Assembly: GCA_002455655.1 (NCBI GenBank)
Contig: DKLF01000057.1
Coordinates: 1 to 27,328, forward strand
Source: Oscillibacter sp. UBA6647
Lineage (GTDB): Bacteria; Bacillota; Clostridia; Oscillospirales; Oscillospiraceae
Length of the DNA: 27,328 nt
Direction of reading: 5' to 3'
Below, piece after piece: positions 1-6,159 of this stretch. Positions within the stretch are counted from its first letter, which is position 1; each line of letters begins with the position of its first letter. The position numbers and the translations under genes were made by a program. The notes under the pieces are model-generated. The model was not told the DNA's origin and searched no databases. It was given only the letters and a program-made list of their open reading frames with translations.

Positions 1-341
1 AACTGGGTCATGCGGCTCAGCTCGCCGAACATGGTGTAGCAGTCCAGCACCCAGCCCAACTGGGCGTGGGCCGGGACGTGGGACTGGATAAACAACGTAT
101 TTTTCTGCGGGTCCAGACCGCAGGCAATATAGGCTGCCACCTGCGTCAGCGTGCGCCGCCGAAGCTCCGCCGGCTCCTGCCGGACCGTGATGGTGTGCAT
201 ATCCGCCAGCATATAAAAGCAGTCGTACTCGTCCGCCAGCGCCGCCCAGTTGCGGATGGCCCCCAGATAGGAGCCAAGCGTCAGGTCGCCGGAGGGCTGA
301 ATTCCGCTGAGAATCCGCCGTTTAAGCGTCTCGTTTTCCAT
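1..341 (-). CDS. trpS: Tryptophan--tRNA ligase, N-terminal part (runs off the window)
   Basis: Class I aminoacyl-tRNA synthetase that charges tRNA(Trp) in the cytoplasm. The reverse strand reads from an ATG at 341 without a stop to base 1, giving about 113 residues of a protein normally near 330. The start MENETLKRRILSGIQPSG is followed by LGSYLGAIRNW. This is the TrpS form of the HIGH nucleotide-binding region, in which the motif is relaxed. Further on come FYMLADMHTIT, the DPQKNTLFIQSHVPAH stretch and LGWVLDCYTMFGELSRMTQ, all typical of TrpS and not TyrS. A GAGGTGG ribosome binding site lies 3-10 bases upstream. The KMSKS half lies outside the window. The gene is divergent from gltX. The leader from the likely promoter is only about 60 bases, too short for a T-box. 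Confidence 0.95.
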   Translation of the reverse strand, partial: MENETLKRRILSGIQPSGDLTLGSYLGAIRNWAALADEYDCFYMLADMHTITVRQEPAELRRRTLTQVAAYIACGLDPQKNTLFIQSHVPAHAQLGWVLDCYTMFGELSRMTQ

Positions 342-405
342 GATACCACCTCAAAATCTGCCGCCTTCACGCCCTTTGGCCATAAAGCGGCAATATAGCC
401 TAGTC

Positions 406-434
406 ATTGTAGCACGAAGCAGCGGAAAGTGCAA
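406..434 (-). promoter_or_regulatory. Candidate trpS promoter
   Basis: On the reverse strand a TACAAT -10 box (406-411) lies 17 bases from a weak TTGCAC -35 box (429-434). Transcription would begin near base 400 and give a leader of about 60 bases. Only the -10 box is good, so this is tentative. Confidence 0.35.
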
Positions 435-510
435 TCTGTTTCGGGGATTTTGCACCGGTGCGGACGGCCCTGCCGCCGCTGTATTCGCTGCGTTCGCCGC
501 AGGAAACCCC

Positions 511-539
511 TTGACATTCCGGGCTGCAAAAGCGATAAT
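511..539 (+). promoter_or_regulatory. Sigma-A type promoter of gltX-asnA
   Basis: A perfect TTGACA -35 box (511-516) and a GATAAT -10 box (534-539) are separated by exactly 17 bases. The predicted start of transcription is near 546, leaving only about 25 bases before the gltX ATG. This suggests strong constitutive expression with no room for a riboswitch or T-box. Confidence 0.75.
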
Positions 540-570
540 AAATTGTTAAACAATACATGGAGGTAAATTC

Positions 571-2070
571 ATGGCCACAGATAAAGCATTCTTTGACGAA
601 ATGGAGGCCCGCATCCCCAAGGGGAAGGTCCGCACCCGTTTCGCCCCCTCTCCCACCGGTTATATGCACGTGGGCAACCTGCGCACCGCGTTGTACACCT
701 GGCTCATCGCCCGCCACGCGGAGGGCACCTTCCTCCTGCGCATTGAGGACACCGATCAGGGCCGCCTTGTAGAGGGCGCCACCGACGTCATCTACAAGAC
801 AATGGCCCAGTGTGGCCTTGGTCACGACGAAGGCCCGGACGTGGGCGGTCCGGTGGGTCCCTATATCCAGTCGGAGCGGCGGGAGCTGTACGGAAAGTAC
901 GCCGAGCTGCTGGTGGAAAAGGGCTCTGCCTACCGCTGCTTCTGCGGAAAAGAAGAGGACGAGGCGCAAGAGGTTGCCGAGGGCGTGAAGGTCAAGAAGC
1001 ACCAGTGCGGCTGTCCCGACCTCCCCTTTAACGAAATTCAGGTCAGGCTGGACGGGGGAACTCCCCACGTCATCCGCCAGAGAATCCCCCGGAATGGCAG
1101 CACCACCTTCCATGACGTGACCTTCGGAGACATCACCGTGGAAAACGACACGCTGGACGATCAGGTGCTCATCAAGTCCGACGGGCTGCCCACCTACAAT
1201 TTTGCCAACGTGGTGGACGATCACCTCATGGGCATCACCCATGTGGTCCGGGGCAGTGAATACCTCAGCTCCGCGCCCAAGTACAATTTGCTGTATCAGG
1301 CCTTCGGCTGGGAGATTCCCACCTATGTCCACTGCTCCCCCGTCATGCGGGACGCGCACAATAAGATGTCCAAGCGCCACGGGGACCCCTCCTATGAAGA
1401 CCTGATCGCCCAAGGGTATCTCACCACCGCCGTTTTGAATTATGTCGCCCTGCTGGGCTGGGCGCCGAAAGGTGAGCAGAAAGAGCAGGAGATTTTCTCT
1501 CTGGACGAACTGGTGGAGGCTTTCGATATTGCGGGAATCTCCAAGTCCCCTGCGATTTTTGACATGGCAAAGCTGGATTACTTCAACGCCACCTATCTCC
1601 GCGCCCTTGCACCGGAGGAATTTGCGAAAATTGCGGAGCCGTATATCCGCCAAAGCGTGAAAAACCCCGCCATCAACCCCGCGGACATTGCCGCGCTGTT
1701 GCAGGCCCGGTGCGAAAAGCTGACGGAAATTCCGGAAAAGGTGGACTTTTTCGACGCGCTTCCCGCTTATGATGCTGAATTTTATGTCAATAAGAAGTCC
1801 AAGACGGATAAGGACATTTCCAAGGCGATGCTCTTGGCCGCTATCTCCGCACTGGAGGCCCTGCCCACTTGGGACACAGACACAGTCCATGGCGCGCTGA
1901 CGGACCTTGCGGAAAAGCTGGAGGTAAAAAACGCCACGCTGATGTGGCCCGTGCGCATCGCGGCGGCGGGTAAGCTGGTGACGCCCGGCGGCGCGGTGGA
2001 AATCTGCCGCATTCTTGGGCAAGACGAAACGCTGAAAAGACTGCGCCACGGCCTTGCTCTGCTGGGCTGA
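571..2070 (+). CDS. gltX: Glutamate--tRNA ligase
   Basis: Class Ib aminoacyl-tRNA synthetase that attaches glutamate to tRNA(Glu), and in many Firmicutes also to tRNA(Gln) for later amidation. The 499 residues match the usual length of about 480-500. Visible motifs are the HIGH-like PSPTGYMHVGN (about 27-36), a possible zinc site from C123, C125, C146 and C148, and KMSKR at 265-269. The C-terminal third is the alpha-helical anticodon-binding part. The ATG at 571 follows GGAGGT (559-564). The first roughly 20 residues precede the catalytic fold as a short extension. asnA follows 57 bases later on the same strand with no terminator between, so the two are probably co-transcribed. Glutamyl-tRNA and asparagine supply are a plausible shared theme, but that link is inference. 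Confidence 0.97.
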   Translation: MATDKAFFDEMEARIPKGKVRTRFAPSPTGYMHVGNLRTALYTWLIARHAEGTFLLRIEDTDQGRLVEGATDVIYKTMAQCGLGHDEGPDVGGPVGPYIQSERRELYGKYAELLVEKGSAYRCFCGKEEDEAQEVAEGVKVKKHQCGCPDLPFNEIQVRLDGGTPHVIRQRIPRNGSTTFHDVTFGDITVENDTLDDQVLIKSDGLPTYNFANVVDDHLMGITHVVRGSEYLSSAPKYNLLYQAFGWEIPTYVHCSPVMRDAHNKMSKRHGDPSYEDLIAQGYLTTAVLNYVALLGWAPKGEQKEQEIFSLDELVEAFDIAGISKSPAIFDMAKLDYFNATYLRALAPEEFAKIAEPYIRQSVKNPAINPADIAALLQARCEKLTEIPEKVDFFDALPAYDAEFYVNKKSKTDKDISKAMLLAAISALEALPTWDTDTVHGALTDLAEKLEVKNATLMWPVRIAAAGKLVTPGGAVEICRILGQDETLKRLRHGLALLG

Positions 2071-2127
2071 GCGCCAATTGAGACTTCTCCACAAGAAATT
2101 CAAATTCAGAAGGATGGGTAGCCCAAC

Positions 2128-3135
2128 ATGAGTAAAATTGTAATTCCCGCCGGTTACAAAATGCCCCTGACCAACAACCAGCTTCAGCGCGCCATCGAAT
2201 TTATCCACGCCGACTTTCAGAAGAATCTGACAGAGCGGCTGGACCTTCACCGGGTTTCGGCCCCTCTGTTCGTGGACGGGGCCACAGGCCTGAACGACGA
2301 CCTTAACGGCGTGGAGCGCCCCGTGAGCTTTGACATCCCGGACGTGGGGACCGACGGACAGGTAGTTCACTCCCTCGCCAAGTGGAAGCGTCTGGCGCTG
2401 AAGCGGTACGAGTTCAAGGCAGGAACGGGCCTGTATACCGACATGAACGCCATCCGCCGGGATGAAGAGGTGGACAATCTCCACTCCGTGTACGTGGACC
2501 AGTGGGACTGGGAGAAACACATCCGGCGCGAGGACCGGAACCTCCAGTACCTCAAGGATACCGTCCGCACCATCGTGGCCTCCATCTGCGACACGGCGGA
2601 GGATTTGCGCAAGACCTATCCTGCCCTCACCTTCCGTCCGGACCGGGACGTGTTTTTCATCACCACACAGGAGTTGGAGGACCGCTTCCCCGACCTGACC
2701 CCCAACGAGCGGGAGAAAGCCGTCTGCCAGAAGCATCACACCGTGTTTCTCATGCAGATCGGCGGAAAGCTCAACTCCGGAAACCCCCATGACGGCCGCG
2801 CCCCGGACTATGACGACTGGACGCTCAACGGCGACATCCTCATGTGGAACCCGATTTTAGAGCGCAATTTTGAGGTTTCCTCCATGGGCATCCGGGTGGA
2901 TGAGGCGGCACTGGACCGCCAGCTCGCCCTCTCCGGCCACGACGAGCGGAGAAGCCTCCCCTTCCACAAAATGCTGTTGAACGGCGAGCTGCCCCAGTCC
3001 ATAGGCGGCGGCATCGGCCAGTCCCGATTGTGTATGCTGCTGCTTGGCACCTGCCACATTGGCGAGGTTCAGGCCAGTCTCTGGGACAAGGATACCATAG
3101 CCGCCTGCGAAGATGCGGGTATCATTCTTCTGTAA
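2128..3135 (+). CDS. asnA: Aspartate--ammonia ligase (AsnA type)
   Basis: Cytoplasmic ammonia-dependent asparagine synthetase: aspartate + ATP + NH3 gives asparagine + AMP + PPi. At 335 residues it matches the family (E. coli AsnA is 330). AsnA is built on a class II aminoacyl-tRNA synthetase fold. Recognisable blocks are HSLAKWKR (81-88), HSVYVDQWDWE (119-129), RAPDYDDW with LNGDILMWNP, SSMGIRVD, and GGGIGQSR (293-300), the motif 3-like ATP-binding arginine region. The ATG lies downstream of an AGAAGGATGG ribosome binding site. The gene is second after gltX and ends 87 bases before a strong terminator. It appears intact. Confidence 0.97.
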   Translation: MSKIVIPAGYKMPLTNNQLQRAIEFIHADFQKNLTERLDLHRVSAPLFVDGATGLNDDLNGVERPVSFDIPDVGTDGQVVHSLAKWKRLALKRYEFKAGTGLYTDMNAIRRDEEVDNLHSVYVDQWDWEKHIRREDRNLQYLKDTVRTIVASICDTAEDLRKTYPALTFRPDRDVFFITTQELEDRFPDLTPNEREKAVCQKHHTVFLMQIGGKLNSGNPHDGRAPDYDDWTLNGDILMWNPILERNFEVSSMGIRVDEAALDRQLALSGHDERRSLPFHKMLLNGELPQSIGGGIGQSRLCMLLLGTCHIGEVQASLWDKDTIAACEDAGIILL

Positions 3136-3222
3136 GTCTTCCCGTGTCTTCAATAAGTTCCCGGCCCAGCCTTTCGGCGGGGTTTCACAGGGGCAAAAAG
3201 TGAACCGGGTATAAATCTCCGT

Positions 3223-3261
3223 GACAGGGCGGACAGTTTTTGCTGTCTGCCCTGTCTTTTT
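3223..3261 (+). terminator. Rho-independent terminator of gltX-asnA
   Basis: A 14-base-pair stem (3223-3236 with 3243-3256; one G-U pair) closes a 6-base loop and is followed directly by five T residues. It ends the gltX-asnA unit and insulates it from the downstream regulatory module. Confidence 0.9.
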
Positions 3262-3536
3262 GCGTACGTGCCATAGCCCGCACTGTCTGCTGTGGCGTTG
3301 CTGGCAGCGGCAAGACGCTCGCCTGATAAAGACCTCCTCCGCGTCAAACAAAGCCTTCTGCGCTTTTCCGCCTTCATGGACGTGTTCAAAGCAGCTTTTC
3401 CTTCTGCTGAGCGGGATGTGGGGCGGCGCTCCTTTTCATGTGATCGGCAGGATGCAGAATGCTATGCTTTCCCACCCAGCGAGAGGGGTTCATACGATGC
3501 ATCGGACTCCCCTCCCGCATGGTCACGAATTACAAT

Positions 3537-3564
3537 TTGAAATATTCATTCATTGTGGTATCAT
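3537..3564 (+). promoter_or_regulatory. Promoter of the two-component/ABC module
   Basis: TTGAAA (3537-3542) lies 16 bases before TATCAT (3559-3564), which is preceded by TGG, an extended -10 element. Transcription would start near 3571, giving a leader of almost 200 bases before the response regulator. Confidence 0.5.
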
Positions 3565-3607
3565 TATCGTACAGACAAAATCCGTAATGCACAGAAAACC
3601 GCAAACG

Positions 3608-3629
3608 ATTGGCTTTCCCAAAAGCCAAT
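3608..3629 (+). other. Perfect hairpin in the leader of the regulator
   Basis: ATTGGCTTT (3608-3616) pairs with AAAGCCAAT (3621-3629) around a 4-base loop. No T-run follows, so it is not an intrinsic terminator. It would lie in the 5' leader of the regulator transcript. Confidence 0.4.
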
Positions 3630-3682
3630 ATTGACGCCGAGCAGCTCAAGCAGCTTTTCATTTTTCGGAGGAATTGGAGCGT

Positions 3683-3799
3683 ATGATTGCGTTGCAGGAG
3701 ACTTTCCGTAAAGCAACGCAAGCTTTGAGGGCGAGAGTTGGGGGTAAATTAAAAATGAAGGAGGAAAATGATGAAGCGTATTATGATTGTCGAAGATGA
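3683..3799 (+). CDS. Possible 38-residue leader ORF or gene remnant overlapping the regulator start
   Basis: An ATG at 3683 follows a GGAG-containing purine stretch and opens a 38-codon frame ending at TGA 3797-3799, inside the response regulator gene. The peptide begins MIALQETFRKATQALRARVG and is basic and helical-looking. The frame stays open upstream to a stop at 3631. I do not recognise a family. It could be a translationally coupled leader peptide, because it terminates about 30 bases past the regulator start. It could also be the tail of a lost gene or a chance frame. Its internal stem (3688-3720) would compete with translation. Confidence 0.2.
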   Translation: MIALQETFRKATQALRARVGGKLKMKEENDEAYYDCRR

Positions 3800-4454
3800 C
3801 CGCAATCTGAACCATGGCCTGTGTCTTGCGTTAAAGGATCAGGAGTTTCAGATTATTCCGTGTTTTGATCTGAAATCCGCGCGTGAACTGCTTGCCGATG
3901 GCGCGCCGGATCTCATTTTGCTCGATATTAACCTTCCGGATGGCAGCGGACTTGTCTTGCTTCACGAGATAAAAGTCAGGAGCGAATCCGTTCCGGTGAT
4001 TCTTTTAACTGCCAACGATACTGAGATGGATGTGGTGACGGGGCTGGAACACGGTGCGGACGACTATATCACCAAGCCCTTTAGTCTGGCAATTCTTCGG
4101 GCGAGGGTCAAGGCGCAGATGCGCCGTGACGTGCCTCCGGCATCCAACACGTCTGTTCTCGAAATTGACGGCTATCGGTTTGATTTTGAGCAGATGGCAT
4201 TTTATCAGGAGGATACTCCCGTTGAGCTAAGTAAGACGGAGCAGAAGCTTCTCCGTCTGCTGGTGGAAAATCGGGGCATAACGATGACCCGCGCGGTTCT
4301 TCTGGATCGCATCTGGACAGACGGCGCGGACTATGTGGATGAAAATGCGCTTTCCGTCACGGTCAAACGGCTGCGGGACAAGCTGGATGCCGCGCGGTAT
4401 ATCAAAACTGTCTACGGTTTAGGGTATGTATGGGTGGTGAAGCAGGATGAATGA
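3768..4454 (+). CDS. OmpR/PhoB-family response regulator
   Basis: DNA-binding output of a two-component system. The receiver domain (about 1-120) has the acidic pocket E9-D10-D11, the phospho-acceptor D53 in LLDINLPDGSG, T81 and K103 in ITKPF. The winged-helix domain (about 130-225) carries ELSKTEQKLLRLL and the wing VKRLRDKLD...TVYGLGYVW. At 228 residues it is full length. Two tandem ATGs are possible, 3768 and 3771. The AAGGAGG at 3758-3764 is better spaced for 3771, which gives MKRIMIVEDD, so either start is acceptable. It overlaps the kinase gene by 8 bases, implying coupled translation. It most likely activates the downstream ABC genes through an inverted-repeat site near 5369. The gene is visibly less GC-rich than gltX and asnA, consistent with acquisition. 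Confidence 0.95.
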   Translation: MMKRIMIVEDDRNLNHGLCLALKDQEFQIIPCFDLKSARELLADGAPDLILLDINLPDGSGLVLLHEIKVRSESVPVILLTANDTEMDVVTGLEHGADDYITKPFSLAILRARVKAQMRRDVPPASNTSVLEIDGYRFDFEQMAFYQEDTPVELSKTEQKLLRLLVENRGITMTRAVLLDRIWTDGADYVDENALSVTVKRLRDKLDAARYIKTVYGLGYVWVVKQDE

Positions 4455-5364
4455 CGGGAATTTACTCCTGCTTCTCCTTGCGCTGGCAGTCATTCTCCTG
4501 TGTGCGGCACTCGTGCTGCTGGAGCGCCGAAACACAAGGAACGTGATGAAAAGACTCAGTCAAATGCTGGATAGCACTATGGATGGAAGCTTTGCGGAGC
4601 ACACTTTTGACGAAAGCCTGCTGTCGGCGGTGGAAAGCAGATTCAACCAATATTTAGCCGCCTCCTCGGTATCCGCACGCAATTTAGCGGCAGAAAAGGA
4701 AAAAGTCAAGGAATTATTGGCGGATATCTCTCACCAGACCAAAACGCCGATTGCAAACATTTTGCTCTATGCGCAGTTGTTGGAGGAGCAGAACCTGCCG
4801 GAAGAAAGTGTGGTTTGTGTGGCGGCGCTGCGGGGACAGGCGGAAAAACTGTGCTTCTTGATTGCCGCTTTGCTGAAGCTGTCGCGGCTGGAAACAGGTG
4901 TGATTACCCTCCACCCTGTGCTGAACGACATTGCTCCGATGGTTGAGGAAGCGGCAAACCAGCTCGCGCCCAAAGCTGCGCAAAAAGAGATTCAGATAAC
5001 CGTGAACTCTACCGACGTCCGTGCGGTGTTTGACCGGAAATGGACCACAGAAGCACTCTGCAATCTGCTGGATAACGCTGTCAAATACACGCCCTCCGGC
5101 GGCAGCATCCGGATTTCGGCTGAGGAATACGAGCTGTTCTGCCGGGTTGATGTCGCAGACACGGGAATTGGCATCTCAGAAGCGGAGCAGGCAAAGGTCT
5201 TTTCCCGTTTTTACCGCTCACAGACCGTCAGCGAGCAGGACGGTGCGGGAATCGGCTTATACCTGACCCGCCAGATTTTAGTCGGTCAGGAGGGATATAT
5301 CAAAGTGACTTCGGCCCCCGGCCGCGGCTCGGTTTTTTCCATGTTCTTGCCCCGTCAGGCCTGA
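4447..5364 (+). CDS. Sensor histidine kinase with one membrane segment and no extracellular sensor
   Basis: Membrane partner of the preceding regulator, 305 residues. A single hydrophobic segment (about 4-25) is followed by a short linker, then the dimerisation/phosphotransfer helix with LADISHQTKTP and phospho-accepting H96. The ATPase domain shows the N box NLLDNAVKYT (206-215), G1 DTGIGI (238-243), the F box FSRFY and G2 GAGIGLYL. The ISHQTKTP form is common in kinases that partner ABC transporters, such as BceS-like proteins. BceS itself has two helices and a very short loop; here even the second helix is missing. With nothing outside the membrane, the kinase probably does not bind a ligand itself and may read transporter activity. 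That is inference from Bce-type systems. Confidence 0.93.
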   Translation: MNDGNLLLLLLALAVILLCAALVLLERRNTRNVMKRLSQMLDSTMDGSFAEHTFDESLLSAVESRFNQYLAASSVSARNLAAEKEKVKELLADISHQTKTPIANILLYAQLLEEQNLPEESVVCVAALRGQAEKLCFLIAALLKLSRLETGVITLHPVLNDIAPMVEEAANQLAPKAAQKEIQITVNSTDVRAVFDRKWTTEALCNLLDNAVKYTPSGGSIRISAEEYELFCRVDVADTGIGISEAEQAKVFSRFYRSQTVSEQDGAGIGLYLTRQILVGQEGYIKVTSAPGRGSVFSMFLPRQA

Positions 5365-5368
5365 ATTC

Positions 5369-5382
5369 TTACAAGACTGTTA
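5369..5382 (+). promoter_or_regulatory. Candidate response-regulator operator (TTACA-N4-TGTTA)
   Basis: Five bases after the kinase stop codon lies TTACA AGAC TGTTA, an inverted repeat with a 4-base spacer. It is close to the TNACA-N4-TGTAA pattern known for BceR-type regulators, with one mismatch. It lies between the regulatory genes and the transporter genes, upstream of a possible -10 box, as expected for autogenous control of an ABC detoxification module. Recognition by this regulator is inference. Confidence 0.45.
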
Positions 5383-5402
5383 GAATTGCCTGTCCGCCGG
5401 AA

Positions 5403-5431
5403 AGATTCTGGAAAGAAACGTGCGATAGAAT
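5403..5431 (+). promoter_or_regulatory. Possible activator-dependent promoter of the ABC genes
   Basis: A TAGAAT -10-like box (5426-5431) has no recognisable -35 box 17 bases upstream (AGATTC). A good -10 with a missing -35 fits a promoter needing an activator, and the candidate operator is centred about 50 bases upstream. The evidence is weak. Confidence 0.3.
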
Positions 5432-5478
5432 CTGCATGGTAGAGAACCTTGCAGACTTTATCTTTGGAGGCAGTTATT

Positions 5479-6147
5479 ATGACAATTTTGCAGACCCATG
5501 ATTTAAAAAAGCTTTACGGTATCGGCGAAAATACGGTTCACGCGCTGGACGGTGTCAGCTTGCAGGTGGAAACAGGCGAATTTGTGGCCATTGTCGGCAC
5601 GTCCGGCAGCGGTAAGAGCACGCTGCTGCATATGCTGGGCGGACTGGACCGCCCCACAAGCGGCACGGTTACAGTGGATGGCAAGGACATTTTCTCCCTG
5701 AAAGACGAGGAGCTGACAATATTCCGCCGGCGCAAGATCGGATTTGTGTTTCAGAACTACAATCTGGTTCCGGTGCTCAATGTCTATGAAAACATTGTGC
5801 TGCCCATTCAATTGGACGGCAACACGCCGGATCGCCCCTATGTGGATAGCATCATCGAAACGCTGGGGCTTCCCTCCAAGCTGCAAAACCTGCCGAATAA
5901 TCTCTCCGGGGGCCAGCAGCAGCGGGTTGCCATTGCCCGGGCCTTGGCCGCCAAGCCTGCCATCATCCTTGCGGACGAGCCAACCGGTAATCTGGATTCT
6001 AAAACCAGTCAGGATGTTTTGGGCCTCTTGAAGGTCACAGGTCAGAAGTTTTCCCAAACCATTGTAATGATTACCCATAACGAAGAGATCGCCCAACTGG
6101 CAGACCGCATCGTCCGTATCGAAGACGGCCTGATCGTTTCTCGATAA
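5479..6147 (+). CDS. ABC transporter ATP-binding protein (MacB/LolD/BceA type)
   Basis: Cytoplasmic ATPase driving the FtsX-type permease encoded next. The ATG at 5479 is chosen because GGAGG (5466-5470) lies 8 bases upstream; this gives 222 residues, the normal size. An upstream in-frame TTG at 5449 lacks a binding site. Motifs in order are Walker A GTSGSGKST, Q-loop VFQNYNLVP, signature LSGGQQQR, Walker B IILADEPTGNLDS and the switch histidine in MITHNEE. The ADEPTGNLD form is typical of the MacB/LolD/BceA/FtsE group, whose members act as mechanotransmission ATPases or in peptide-antibiotic resistance. The permease starts 12 bases downstream. Confidence 0.95.
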   Translation: MTILQTHDLKKLYGIGENTVHALDGVSLQVETGEFVAIVGTSGSGKSTLLHMLGGLDRPTSGTVTVDGKDIFSLKDEELTIFRRRKIGFVFQNYNLVPVLNVYENIVLPIQLDGNTPDRPYVDSIIETLGLPSKLQNLPNNLSGGQQQRVAIARALAAKPAIILADEPTGNLDSKTSQDVLGLLKVTGQKFSQTIVMITHNEEIAQLADRIVRIEDGLIVSR

Positions 6148-6159
6148 GGGGGCCGGATC

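Larger units (their letters stand above)
3262..3767 (+). other. 506-base non-coding or decayed region before the response regulator
   Basis: No recognised gene is present on either strand. The first half (to about 3530) is GC-rich and has only short open frames unlike any family I know. One frame reads VAGSGKTLA and then stops at 3324, which resembles an isolated P-loop by chance or a remnant. The second half becomes AT-richer and holds a good promoter (3537-3564), a 9-base-pair hairpin (3608-3629), an 8-base-pair stem (3688-3720) and a 38-codon open frame that overlaps the response regulator start. It may be decayed coding sequence left by acquisition of the module, or a regulatory leader. 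The sequence does not decide. Confidence 0.5.

Noticed and set aside
342..411. Possible T-box riboswitch before trpS
   Set aside because: The leader from the likely promoter is only about 60 bases, and I see neither a T-box core sequence nor a terminator hairpin.
400..2790. A 796-codon open frame antisense to gltX and asnA
   Set aside because: It mirrors two well-recognised genes on the other strand, has no ribosome binding site and its translation resembles no protein. Long antisense frames are common in GC-rich coding DNA.
3291..3326. VAGSGKT, a P-loop-like stretch in the intergenic region
   Set aside because: The frame stops four codons later and no other ATPase motif is nearby in any frame. 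It is most simply chance, or at most a remnant.
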